Shown piece by piece: positions 51,876-60,929 of a stretch of DNA of 64,000 nucleotides (positions within the stretch are counted from its first letter, which is position 1; each line of letters starts with the position of its first letter). The stretch comes from an uncultured Fodinibius sp. (GTDB lineage: Bacteria; Bacteroidota; Rhodothermia; Balneolales; Balneolaceae). The notes under the pieces were generated by a model, which saw nothing but the letters and a program-made list of their open reading frames with translations, was not told the DNA's origin and searched no databases. A program made the translations under genes and the position numbers. The stretch spans positions 62,001-126,000 of the forward strand of contig CAJXOG010000003.1 of assembly GCA_913057775.1 (NCBI GenBank). The letters are read 5' to 3'.

Positions 51876-54344
51876 ATGAAGCGACTCTCAGTTTTACTAT
51901 TCGCATTTCTATTTATTACGACAAGTGGATTTTCCCAGGATCTGCCTTCCATCAATGAAAAAACACAGGGGCTCGAAAAAGAGGAGGGGTATTTTACCTA
52001 TTACTGGGATAATGCTACGGGAAAAATATGGCTGGAAATCGACAAGTTTGATACGGAGTTTTTATATGTTAATTCGCTTACGGCAGGAGTTGGCTCTAAC
52101 GATATTGGGCTTGATCGCAATCAGCTGGGTGATGATCGGATTGTTACCTTTGAGAGACGTGGGCCCAAGGTGTTGATGGTGCAGCCGAACTATTCTTATC
52201 GGGCGATAACGGATAATCCCAAAGAAAAGCAGTCGGTTCGAGATGCCTTTGCTAAATCGGTGTTGTGGGGATTTGAAATTGCAGCCCAAAATGAAGGTGC
52301 GGTTCTTGTTGATGCTACGGATTTTCTTATTCGCGATGCCCACGGGATTAGTGAGCGACTAGAACAGAGCGATGAAGGTAGTTTTAGTATTGATAAAAGT
52401 CGTTCGGCGCTGTATCGTGAGGCGACCATGAACTTTCCGAAGAATACAGAATTTGAGGCAACGCTGACGTTTACGGGCAGTAATCCCGGTGGACAAGTTC
52501 GTTCGGTGACTCCAACATCGGATGTGATCACGGTTCGACAGCATCACTCTTTTGTAGAGTTGCCGGATGATGATTTTGAGCCTCGACGATTTGATCCGCG
52601 CGCAGGATATTTTGGCATTAGGTACCAGGATTACAGTACCCCCATTGGAGAGCCTATCAAGAAACGATTTATTACCAAGCACCGCCTGAAGAAGAAGTAT
52701 CCGGATTCAGCGATGAGTGAGCCGGTAGAGCCGATTGTCTATTATCTGGATCCGGGAACACCGGAACCGGTTCGCGGTGCGTTACTCGATGGCGCCCGCT
52801 GGTGGAATGAAGCTTTTGAAGCAGCCGGATATAAGGATGCATTTCGCGTAGAAGTGCTACCCGACAGTGCTCATCCGATGGACGTTCGTTATAATATGAT
52901 CAACTGGGTGCATCGCTCAACGCGCGGATGGTCATACGGAACGTCGGTGGTAGATCCCCGTACGGGAGAAATAATTAAAGGTCATGTTCTGCTGGGGTCG
53001 CTTCGCGTGCGACAGGATTATCTGATTGCCGAGGGATTATTATCCCCATACAAGGATGGCCAAACATTCGACGAAGATAATCAGATGCTGGATATGGCGC
53101 TGGCACGTATTCGTCAGCTTTCAGCGCACGAAATTGGTCACACGTTGGGTATTGCTCATAATTTTGCGGCCAGCACTAACGACCGCTCCTCAGTCATGGA
53201 TTATCCCGCTCCCAAGGTAAATATCACTCAAGATAGTACGCTGGATTTGTCAAACGCTTACGATACCGGTATCGGCGAATGGGATAAGGTGGCAGTAAAA
53301 TATGGGTATAAGGATGTATCCGGTTTGCCCGATGAAGAAACTGCATTAAATAGTGTTATTGAAGAGGCTATTGACGAGGGATTGTTATATATCTCGGATG
53401 CGGATGCACGTCCGGCCGGTGGCGCTCACCCCAAAGCACATCTTTGGGACAACGGCGAAAATGCGGTGGATCAGCTCCACCATATAATGGATGTGCGGGA
53501 GATTGCGCTGCAGAACTTTTCGGAGTCGAATATTCCAAAAGGTACACCTATGGCGGAGCTCGAAGATGCGCTGGTACCGATTTATCTGTATCACCGATAT
53601 CAAATTGATGGTACAGTTAAGTTAATTGGCGGACAGAATTATAGTTATAACCTTCGCGGAGATGATCAGGCTGGCCCTGAGTCCGTGCCGGACTCCACAC
53701 AGCGAGTGGCCTTGGATGCTATGCTCAAAACGCTATCCGCCGAACAGCTGACAATGCCCGAGCGCATTCTGGAGCTGATACCCCCGCGTCCCATTGGCTA
53801 CTATGATTCTCGCGAACTATTTAACAGTCATACTGATCCTACGTTTGATCCTATCGGTGCGGCCGAAACAGCAGCGGCAATGTCAGCTAAACTATTATTT
53901 AATACCGAACGGGCAGCAAGGTTAGTTAGTGCTGAGGCTCGTGACTCGACAAATTTAGGTCTCGGTGATTTGTTGGATTCTGTAATCAATCATACCTGGA
54001 AACAGCCTATTGAGAATGGATATGAAGGGGCTGTACAGAATACCATTAATCATGTGGTATTATATCAGGTGATGAATTTGGCGGCGGATGAAAATGCTTC
54101 TTCCCAAGTTCGTGCAGTGACAAACTTTAAGCTTGAGGCTTTGCGTGAATGGATGCGGAACGAGGCAGAGAACCGAGCGGAAAAAGAGCAGCGTATTGCT
54201 TCATTGTTATACGGCTACCGAACACTACAGCAATTTAAGGATAAGGGGGAGATGTTTATGCCAACAAAGCCCTTAAGTCCACCACCGGGTTCTCCTATCG
54301 GCAATGATATGGGAATATTTATGCAATGCAGTTATCATAGATGA
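51876..54344 (+). CDS. Secreted zinc-dependent metalloprotease (DUF5117/DUF5118-type metzincin)
   Basis: An 822-residue exported protein (signal peptide ending SGFSQ, about residue 20). The N-terminal part (GYFTYYWDNATGKIWLEIDKF, VNSLTAGVGSNDIGLDRNQLG) matches the DUF5118/DUF5117 modules of a Bacteroidota-rich family. The catalytic site is a metzincin motif HEIGHTLGIAHNF (His418, Glu419, His422, His428), with a downstream VMDYPAP Met-turn-like segment. It probably acts in the periplasm or outside the cell. It overlaps aat by 4 bp (ATGA). Confidence 0.9.
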   Translation: MKRLSVLLFAFLFITTSGFSQDLPSINEKTQGLEKEEGYFTYYWDNATGKIWLEIDKFDTEFLYVNSLTAGVGSNDIGLDRNQLGDDRIVTFERRGPKVLMVQPNYSYRAITDNPKEKQSVRDAFAKSVLWGFEIAAQNEGAVLVDATDFLIRDAHGISERLEQSDEGSFSIDKSRSALYREATMNFPKNTEFEATLTFTGSNPGGQVRSVTPTSDVITVRQHHSFVELPDDDFEPRRFDPRAGYFGIRYQDYSTPIGEPIKKRFITKHRLKKKYPDSAMSEPVEPIVYYLDPGTPEPVRGALLDGARWWNEAFEAAGYKDAFRVEVLPDSAHPMDVRYNMINWVHRSTRGWSYGTSVVDPRTGEIIKGHVLLGSLRVRQDYLIAEGLLSPYKDGQTFDEDNQMLDMALARIRQLSAHEIGHTLGIAHNFAASTNDRSSVMDYPAPKVNITQDSTLDLSNAYDTGIGEWDKVAVKYGYKDVSGLPDEETALNSVIEEAIDEGLLYISDADARPAGGAHPKAHLWDNGENAVDQLHHIMDVREIALQNFSESNIPKGTPMAELEDALVPIYLYHRYQIDGTVKLIGGQNYSYNLRGDDQAGPESVPDSTQRVALDAMLKTLSAEQLTMPERILELIPPRPIGYYDSRELFNSHTDPTFDPIGAAETAAAMSAKLLFNTERAARLVSAEARDSTNLGLGDLLDSVINHTWKQPIENGYEGAVQNTINHVVLYQVMNLAADENASSQVRAVTNFKLEALREWMRNEAENRAEKEQRIASLLYGYRTLQQFKDKGEMFMPTKPLSPPPGSPIGNDMGIFMQCSYHR

Positions 54345-54940
54345 TTGAACCAAATGAGTTACTCAACGCCTATGCCAACGGAATTTTCCCGATGGCTGAT
54401 TCGCGGGATGATGAGGATGCTAAATGGTATACTTCAAGTCGACGCGGAATAATACCGATAGATAACTTTCATGTTTCTTCCAATGTGCGGCGGATCATTC
54501 GTAATAAGCATTACCATATTAAGTTTGATTACAACTTTCGTCAGGTTATGGAAGCATGCGCCGATCGCGATTCCACATGGATATCGCATGAGATTATTGA
54601 GTCGTACTCTCGTTTGCATGAGTTGGGATATGCGCATTCGGTAAGTATATATAATAAAAAATGGGAGCTTGTTGGAGGTCAGTACGGTGTTTCATTGGGA
54701 GCAGCCTTTTTTGGAGAGTCGCTTTTCGGCTGGGCAAAGGAAGCATCAAAGGTGGCCCTGTTTTGGACGCATCAGGCGCTGCAAAAGGGTGGCTTTGAGC
54801 TCTGGGATACACAGTTTTGGACGGAGCACTTGGCTCAGTTTGGATGCATCGAAATTCCGGCCGAGGAGTATGAGAAGCGGCTAAGATCTGCGCTTGAAAA
54901 GGAAGCTGATTTTGAGCCTGTAGAAACAAAAATCAAATAA
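54341..54940 (+). CDS. aat: Leucyl/phenylalanyl-tRNA-protein transferase
   Basis: Aat adds Leu or Phe from aminoacyl-tRNA to proteins with N-terminal Lys or Arg, marking them for ClpS-ClpAP degradation. The 199-residue product shows NELLNAYANGIFPMAD, YTSSRRGIIPI, ADRDSTWISHEIIESYSRLHELGYAHSV and the GGQYGVSLGAAFFGESLF loop, all typical. It starts inside the end of the metalloprotease gene. A bidirectional terminator separates it from dxs. Confidence 0.94.
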   Translation: MIEPNELLNAYANGIFPMADSRDDEDAKWYTSSRRGIIPIDNFHVSSNVRRIIRNKHYHIKFDYNFRQVMEACADRDSTWISHEIIESYSRLHELGYAHSVSIYNKKWELVGGQYGVSLGAAFFGESLFGWAKEASKVALFWTHQALQKGGFELWDTQFWTEHLAQFGCIEIPAEEYEKRLRSALEKEADFEPVETKIK

Positions 54941-54973
54941 AAATCCTCAGGGATTTAGATATTCTGAGGATTT
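54941..54973. terminator. Bidirectional terminator between aat and dxs
   Basis: AAATCCTCAG and CTGAGGATTT form a perfect 10-bp stem with a 13-nt loop between convergent genes, with A/T runs on both sides. Confidence 0.75.
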
Positions 54974-54995
54974 CAACACGTGGTTAGACTAAAAA

Positions 54996-56918
54996 TTAAG
55001 CTTTCAAAGATGCAGCTTCATGAACTTCACGGATTTTCTTTTTAATGCCTTCCGGATCGAGTCCTACTTCATGGTGAAGTTCTTCCTGGGTGCCGTGTTC
55101 AACGATACGGTCCGGAACGCCCATAATAGTAGTAGGAATATGGTGAGGTTTGTCAGCTAAGTATTCGGTTACAGCACTTCCGAATCCGCCCAACTTAGTA
55201 CCATCTTCGACGGTGATAATGCGTTCGTAAGTGTGACAGATTTCGTCAATGAGATCGGTATCGAGTGGTTTGGCAAAACGCATATTAAAATGCCCCACTT
55301 TTATGCCTTCTTCAGCCAAGTCATCAGCGGCTTCCATCACGTAGTTGCCAAACGGTCCAAAACTCAAGATTGCAATTTCGTCGCCGTCGCGGAGTTTCTC
55401 TCCTTTTCCAATTTCCATAGATTTGAAGCCTTCGGGGTAATCCATGCCGGTTGCGCGTCCACGTGGATAGCGAATAGACCAAGCACATTCATCATATTTT
55501 GATGCGGTGTACATCATATCACGGAGCTCTTCCTCATTCATCGGCGAAGAAACAATCATATTTGGTACGCTTCGCAGGTACGAAATGTCATACAATCCAT
55601 GATGTGTAGGTCCGTCGGCGCCAACTAATCCTGCTCGATCAATGCAAAAGACAACCGGTAACTTTTGAATAGCCACATCGTGAATTACCTGGTCATAGGC
55701 ACGTTGGAGGAAGGTAGAATAAATAGCAGCAAACGCTTTTTTGCCTTCTGTTGCCAATCCCGCTGCAAAGGTAATGGAGTGCTGCTCCGCTATACCCACG
55801 TCAAAAGCACGATCGGGATATTTATTCATCAGCGGCCATAAGCTCGATCCACTGGGCATGGCGGGAGTAATGCCTACGATATCCTCGTCTTCATCAGCAA
55901 GTTCAACGATCGCTTCACCAAAAACGTGCTGGTATTTTTGGGGTTTGGGTTCGGTGTCGGGATCAAGCTGCTTGCCGGTAATTTTATCAAATGGGCTGCT
56001 TTGGGCATGCCATTTGGTTTGCTCGCGTTCGGCGGGAGCAAATCCTTTTCCTTTTACCGTGACGGCATGTAAGAGTTTAGGGCCGGGAATGTCTTTGAGA
56101 TCTTCGAGGTGACGTCGCATGGCATCTACGTTATGCCCGTCAACGGGACCATAGTACTTAAAACCTAAGGCTTGAAATAATCCGCCCGGTGTAATGGCTG
56201 TGGTTACGGCCTTTTCGAGTCGTGATGCGACTTTGCGCATTTTTTCACCGGCAGACTTGAAATGACCGAGCATATCATAAATTTCATCACGCAGCTTGTT
56301 AAACGTTTTACTGGTCGTAATATCGGTCAAATATTCTTTGAGAGCCCCGACATTGGGATCAATAGACATATTGTTGTCATTAAGGATAACCAGAATATCG
56401 GAATTCATAGCTCCGGCATTATTAAGGCCTTCAAAAGCGAGTCCGGCAGTCATTGCTCCGTCACCGGTTATAGTCACTACTTTATTGTCACTCTGATCAA
56501 GATCACGAGCAACAGCCATTCCCAATCCGCCCGAAATTGATGTACTGGAGTGTCCTACCCCAAAAGTATCGTATTCACTTTCGCTGCGCTTGGGAAATCC
56601 TGAAAGTCCTTCGTATTTTCGATTGGTGTGAAAGTTATCGCGCCGGCCTGTTAAAATTTTGTGGCCATATGCCTGATGTCCCACATCCCAAACCAAGCGA
56701 TCTTTGGGCGTATCATACACATAATGGAGAGCCACTGTCATTTCTACTACGCCCAGACTGGCCCCAAAATGTCCGCCGTGAATGGAGACAATATCAATAA
56801 TAAAATCCCGAAGCTCATCACATACATCTACAAGCTGTTCGGGATCCAGTTTCTTTAGGTCATCAGGCGAATTAATTTCTGCTAAAAGAGGACCAGGAGT
56901 TACTTTTTCAAATTCCAT
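54996..56918 (-). CDS. dxs: 1-deoxy-D-xylulose-5-phosphate synthase
   Basis: Dxs condenses pyruvate with glyceraldehyde 3-phosphate, the first step of the MEP isoprenoid pathway, using thiamine diphosphate. The 640-residue product has VWDVGHQAYGHKILTGR, the ThDP/Mg motif GDGAMTAGLAFEGLNNAG...NDNNMS, YYGPVDGHN, and AEQHSITFAAGLATEG with the catalytic glutamate region. Length is normal. It follows xseB by 6 bp, an order seen in many bacteria. Confidence 0.96.
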   Translation of the reverse strand: MEFEKVTPGPLLAEINSPDDLKKLDPEQLVDVCDELRDFIIDIVSIHGGHFGASLGVVEMTVALHYVYDTPKDRLVWDVGHQAYGHKILTGRRDNFHTNRKYEGLSGFPKRSESEYDTFGVGHSSTSISGGLGMAVARDLDQSDNKVVTITGDGAMTAGLAFEGLNNAGAMNSDILVILNDNNMSIDPNVGALKEYLTDITTSKTFNKLRDEIYDMLGHFKSAGEKMRKVASRLEKAVTTAITPGGLFQALGFKYYGPVDGHNVDAMRRHLEDLKDIPGPKLLHAVTVKGKGFAPAEREQTKWHAQSSPFDKITGKQLDPDTEPKPQKYQHVFGEAIVELADEDEDIVGITPAMPSGSSLWPLMNKYPDRAFDVGIAEQHSITFAAGLATEGKKAFAAIYSTFLQRAYDQVIHDVAIQKLPVVFCIDRAGLVGADGPTHHGLYDISYLRSVPNMIVSSPMNEEELRDMMYTASKYDECAWSIRYPRGRATGMDYPEGFKSMEIGKGEKLRDGDEIAILSFGPFGNYVMEAADDLAEEGIKVGHFNMRFAKPLDTDLIDEICHTYERIITVEDGTKLGGFGSAVTEYLADKPHHIPTTIMGVPDRIVEHGTQEELHHEVGLDPEGIKKKIREVHEAASLKA

Positions 56919-56924
56919 ACTTGG

Positions 56925-57143
56925 TTATTCTTTTTCGTTATCATCGTTATGTTGATCCGCTACTTTCTTGATGCGAAGCTCTGCTTCTTCAAGGGTTTCT
57001 GTGCAAATTTTAGAAAGTTTGATGCCTTCTTCGTAGAGATCAATGGATTTTTCCAGTGAGATAGATTCGTCTTCAAGTTGATTAACGATGTCTTCCAGTC
57101 TTTGTAAAGCCTCTTCGAAGCTTGGTCGTTCCTTTTTGGACAT
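56925..57143 (-). CDS. xseB: Exodeoxyribonuclease VII small subunit
   Basis: XseB forms the helical coat of exonuclease VII with XseA. The 72-residue product has the standard pattern SFEEALQRLEDIVNQLEDESISLEKSIDLYEEGIKLSKIC. xseA is not in the window. It lies just upstream of dxs. Confidence 0.92.
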   Translation of the reverse strand: MSKKERPSFEEALQRLEDIVNQLEDESISLEKSIDLYEEGIKLSKICTETLEEAELRIKKVADQHNDDNEKE

Positions 57144-57252
57144 AAAAATTGCTTAAAAATAAATATATACTTCTCTAAACCATATAAATAAAAAGTTTTA
57201 GGAGTCAGATTCCAACTCTTTTTCTTGTATGAAAGAAGGTTCTTAAAACAGT

Positions 57253-59664
57253 TTACTGCTTATAGATGTTTCTTCCATTGGAATAAAATTGCATCGCCCC
57301 CTCCAAGCTGGTAAATGATAAGGAAGGAATATACTGATGTAATCGGTTGGAGGCCTGTCGATGCGGGTGTCCGAACCGGTTGCTTTTTGCCAACGAGACA
57401 ATACCGATCTGAGGGGTTGCCGATTGCAAGAATAATGCACCGGAACTGGTTTTACTGCCGTGATGGCCAACTTTAAGGAAATCAGTGTCTATCATTTTAG
57501 GATAGCGTTTCAAGAGGTTTTCTTCCTGCCGGTGTTCTGCATCACCCATGAAAAGGAATTCCGTATCTCCATAAATTAGTTCTATAACCAGCGATCGATT
57601 ATTAACATTTGATTGAGAAACAGATTCTTGTGGGCCATAAACAAACATTTGCATAGCAGGGTCAATAAATATTTTATCACCGGCCTTAAGAGGTTTGATG
57701 GGGATATTATTATCAAAAGCTTTTTTGTTGTATGCTTTATAAAGCTGTGAATTATAATCGGTTCCCGAATTGTAAATTGTGTCCACTGGAACGGAATCAA
57801 TAATTTCGAGAATGCCCCCAATATGGTCTGCATGGGGATGCGAGAGAAATACGGCATCCAGTTTATCAATCCCCTGCTCTTTTATATGGGGTACGATAAT
57901 ATACTTTGCACTATTGTAATCGGGTTGCCAGCGGCCAACATCAATCAAAAAATGTTTGTTACCCGGAGTAGTGACGAGTGCCGCATCACCTTGTCCCACA
58001 TCAAAAAACGTGAGTTTTAGTGTAGCAGGAGAAAGTTTTTCAAGAAGCCGGTTTCCCTGATGAAGGCAGGCGACCAGTAAAAGAAAAGCTAAAAACTTCC
58101 ACCGAAGTTTGGGAATGGGGAGGGAGGCAATTAAAAAGATGATGGCAATCCAGATGCCGAAAAATAGCAGGCTGTCAACGTGAACTTGAACCCAGCTCCA
58201 AGGTAGGTTTGCTGCAAATTCGACAAGGCGGTGTAACCACTGCAGGAAAATATCGACGGGATAATTCAGTGTTTGAGCAAAACCTGAGGCAAAAGGGGTT
58301 ATTAAAAGTAAGGCCAGTCCAAAAGGTACGGCGATTCCCAGAAAGGGAATGACAAAGGCATTGGCCAGAGGTCCTACGAGAGAAAATTCCCCAAAGTAAT
58401 AGGCAAGGAGTGGAAAGAGACCAATTTGAACAATAAATGAAATAATGATGATCATGATAGGCTTTCCGTACCAGCGGAAGCGAATCCAAGCGGGCAGCCA
58501 GCGCTGAATAACGGGAGCGGTTAACAGAATTATGTAAACGGCTCCAAACGAGAGCTGAAATCCTATGGAAAAGAGATCTGATGGGTTAATTATAAGGATG
58601 ATGAGAGCGGCAACAGCAGTGAGATTCTTGGAGTCTCGGACTTTATGAAATAGCTTGCCATAAGCCAAAAGTATTCCTACCAGCGAAGCCCTGGTTACCG
58701 ATGGAGAAAAATCCGTGAGCCCGGCGTATATGAATAATGTGATAATAAGCAGTGTAATCCCTATTTGCTTTCCATATCTGAGTGTCCAGAAGAATGGGAT
58801 GACCAGCCAAAACGGAAACAGTAAAAACCCTACATGCAACCCCGATACTGCCATGATATGGGAGAGTCCGGCTCGCGAAAAAGAGATCTTCTGTTCTCGT
58901 GCCAGCTCATTTTTGTATCCGATTAAAAGGGCTTTGGCCAGCGAGGAGGTTTGTTTACTAAAGTTGGAATCGATGGCATTGAGGACATTTTTTCTGAAAT
59001 AGCTCCACCGCCAAATATTATGGATAGGTGTTATTGAGATGATTTTCTGGACACCCACTTGGCTGTAAATACCTTGAGAGGCAAGATACTGTTTGTAGTC
59101 AAACTGGGAGGGATTCCGCTTTTCTTCAAGGGGATATACGGTGGCCTCGAATGTAATCTTGTTGCCCAGCTTTAAGTCGGTAGGTATATCTTGGTCAGCG
59201 GGATCGAGCACAGCGCGTAACTTAAATGATTGATCCCAAATAAGATCACCGGGAAAAATGGAGGTATCTATCTCTACATCAACCTGAAATTTGCCGGTAC
59301 TTGTTTGCTTAATCTGCTGGATACTTCCGCTAAATGTAAGTTCTTCCCAGGTGTAGGTATTAATAACGTGGGCCTCTTCGGGGAGATCACGATAATCCCA
59401 GAAAGAATACCAGGTACCACCAAAACTGATGATAATTCCTAAATAAGACAGGATAACAGTCGTATAAACCCGGCTATTAAAGGATTTGCGATAGATACTT
59501 TCTGTTATCAGATATAAGATGGAAGTGCATCCGAAAATAAATATCCAGACTGATAGTGCAGTATCAAGCTGATAGTCAATAATAATACCCGCTGCCAGCA
59601 ACAATACTATTCTGACTGCAGGATAGGATGCGAAAGGGAATTGATATGTTTGATGAATGCTCAC
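57253..59664 (-). CDS. comEC: DNA internalisation / competence protein ComEC/Rec2
   Basis: ComEC forms the inner-membrane channel for single-stranded DNA during natural transformation. The 803-residue protein starts at GTG. It has an N-terminal region with an OB-like fold (VINTYTWEELTFSGSIQQIKQ), a competence domain with many helices (GLSHIMAVSGLHVGFLLFPFW), and a C-terminal metallo-beta-lactamase-like nuclease domain (FDVGQGDAALVTTPG, LSHPHADHIGGILEI, KVGHHGSKTSSG) with intact metal ligands. All three modules are complete, so natural competence is plausible, but no other competence gene is in view. Confidence 0.93.
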   Translation of the reverse strand: MSIHQTYQFPFASYPAVRIVLLLAAGIIIDYQLDTALSVWIFIFGCTSILYLITESIYRKSFNSRVYTTVILSYLGIIISFGGTWYSFWDYRDLPEEAHVINTYTWEELTFSGSIQQIKQTSTGKFQVDVEIDTSIFPGDLIWDQSFKLRAVLDPADQDIPTDLKLGNKITFEATVYPLEEKRNPSQFDYKQYLASQGIYSQVGVQKIISITPIHNIWRWSYFRKNVLNAIDSNFSKQTSSLAKALLIGYKNELAREQKISFSRAGLSHIMAVSGLHVGFLLFPFWLVIPFFWTLRYGKQIGITLLIITLFIYAGLTDFSPSVTRASLVGILLAYGKLFHKVRDSKNLTAVAALIILIINPSDLFSIGFQLSFGAVYIILLTAPVIQRWLPAWIRFRWYGKPIMIIIISFIVQIGLFPLLAYYFGEFSLVGPLANAFVIPFLGIAVPFGLALLLITPFASGFAQTLNYPVDIFLQWLHRLVEFAANLPWSWVQVHVDSLLFFGIWIAIIFLIASLPIPKLRWKFLAFLLLVACLHQGNRLLEKLSPATLKLTFFDVGQGDAALVTTPGNKHFLIDVGRWQPDYNSAKYIIVPHIKEQGIDKLDAVFLSHPHADHIGGILEIIDSVPVDTIYNSGTDYNSQLYKAYNKKAFDNNIPIKPLKAGDKIFIDPAMQMFVYGPQESVSQSNVNNRSLVIELIYGDTEFLFMGDAEHRQEENLLKRYPKMIDTDFLKVGHHGSKTSSGALFLQSATPQIGIVSLAKSNRFGHPHRQASNRLHQYIPSLSFTSLEGAMQFYSNGRNIYKQ

Positions 59665-59732
59665 ATTAGTATGACCGTTAGGCAGGCTAAACCTTACAGC
59701 TATTAAATGTTGTTATAACTGATTGGGCAACT

Positions 59733-59764
59733 TTGAAATAAGGTTTGCGGTGCTTATAATTTTG
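59733..59764 (+). promoter_or_regulatory. Candidate promoter of the asparaginase gene
   Basis: TTG (59733-59735), a 21-nt spacer and TAATTTTG (59757-59764) match the Bacteroidota TTG/TAnnTTTG promoter exactly, 34 nt before the ATG. Confidence 0.55.
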
Positions 59765-59798
59765 AAACCGTGAAATAATAACTAAAGGATATATTGAT

Positions 59799-60842
59799 AT
59801 GGGATTAGGGAGAAAGCTTATTGGTCTTTTGGCCGTATTGGTTGTAGTAGGATGCACACAATCTGATGCACAGCAGGAACAGCAACAGAAGAAGGATTGG
59901 GCATTGGCATTGCACGGTGGTGCGGGTGCTATTTCTGAAGATCGTCCCGATTCGGTTAAGCAAGCTTACTTTGATGATTTGGATGAAGCCCTGACTATCG
60001 GGGAAGATATTTTATCCAATGGTGGATCAGCAGAGGATGCAGTTGAAAAGGTTATTAACTATTTGGAGGATAATCCCCGATTTAATGCCGGGAAGGGTGC
60101 TGTATTTACCCATGATGGTGAGCACGAGCTGGATGCCGCATTTATGGTCGGGAATACGCGTGAAGCCGGAACGGTGACAGGCGTTAAAACGGTAAAAAAT
60201 CCTATTACGCTTGCCCGAAAGGTGATGGAGACCTCTGAACATGTGATGTTTGCTACGGAAGGAGCCGAAAGATATGCAGATAAGGTAGGTGTTGAACGGG
60301 TAGATCAAGATTATTTTTATACGGAATCCCGATATAAAGCTTTACAGCGGGCCTTGGAACGAGAAAAGGAAGAAGATAACAAGCAGTCGAGTCTTATTCC
60401 TGAAGAAGATAAAACGGCACTGTATGCCGATGGAGACAAATTTGGTACAGTTGGTTGTGTAGCGGTTGATAAAGATGGACAAATTGTCGCCGGGACATCT
60501 ACAGGCGGTATGACAAACAAGAAGTTTGGTCGCGTTGGCGATGTGCCCATTATTGGGAGCGGTACCTATGCCAGCGATCTAGTGGCTGTTTCAATGACGG
60601 GATGGGGTGAAAAAATCATGCGCGCTGTGTCGGGACATACGGTAAGCGCCTACATGAAATACAAGCCGGCATCGTTAGAGGAGGCCGGGGACTATTTATT
60701 ACAGGATGTCTTGAATCCCGGTGAAGCGGGAATGATTGCGGTAGATAAATATGGCAATATCTACATGAATATGAATACCAATGGAATGTTTCGCGGCAGT
60801 TCGGATTCCGAAGGGAATCGAGAAGTAGCTATTTGGGATTAG
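59799..60842 (+). CDS. Exported isoaspartyl peptidase / plant-type L-asparaginase
   Basis: An Ntn-hydrolase that hydrolyses isoaspartyl peptides and asparagine. The 347-residue precursor has a lipoprotein signal (VVVGC, Cys19). The alpha subunit opens with WALALHGGAGAI, and autoprocessing should occur before Thr217 in DKFGTVGCVAVDKDG, which becomes the N-terminal nucleophile; TSTGGMTNKKFGRVGDVPIIGSGTYA follows. E. coli IaaA is cytosolic, so export as a lipoprotein suggests scavenging of peptides in the periplasm. Confidence 0.92.
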   Translation: MGLGRKLIGLLAVLVVVGCTQSDAQQEQQQKKDWALALHGGAGAISEDRPDSVKQAYFDDLDEALTIGEDILSNGGSAEDAVEKVINYLEDNPRFNAGKGAVFTHDGEHELDAAFMVGNTREAGTVTGVKTVKNPITLARKVMETSEHVMFATEGAERYADKVGVERVDQDYFYTESRYKALQRALEREKEEDNKQSSLIPEEDKTALYADGDKFGTVGCVAVDKDGQIVAGTSTGGMTNKKFGRVGDVPIIGSGTYASDLVAVSMTGWGEKIMRAVSGHTVSAYMKYKPASLEEAGDYLLQDVLNPGEAGMIAVDKYGNIYMNMNTNGMFRGSSDSEGNREVAIWD

Positions 60843-60859
60843 GTTTTCGAAGTGTTGTA

Positions 60860-60920
60860 AAGTGCCTGGGTGCGGAAGTGTTGAAGTAGTACAACTTTAA
60901 CACTCTAACACTTGGCACTT
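60860..60920. repeat. Extragenic long hairpin between convergent genes
   Basis: AGTGTTGAAGT (60877-60887) pairs with ACTTTAACACT (60894-60904), and the flanking AAGTGCC (60860-60866) pairs with GGCACTT (60914-60920), giving a nested stem. It occupies the gap between the asparaginase gene and the acidic-protein gene and may be a dispersed repeat acting as a bidirectional terminator. Confidence 0.55.
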
Positions 60921-60929
60921 CAGCATTTA

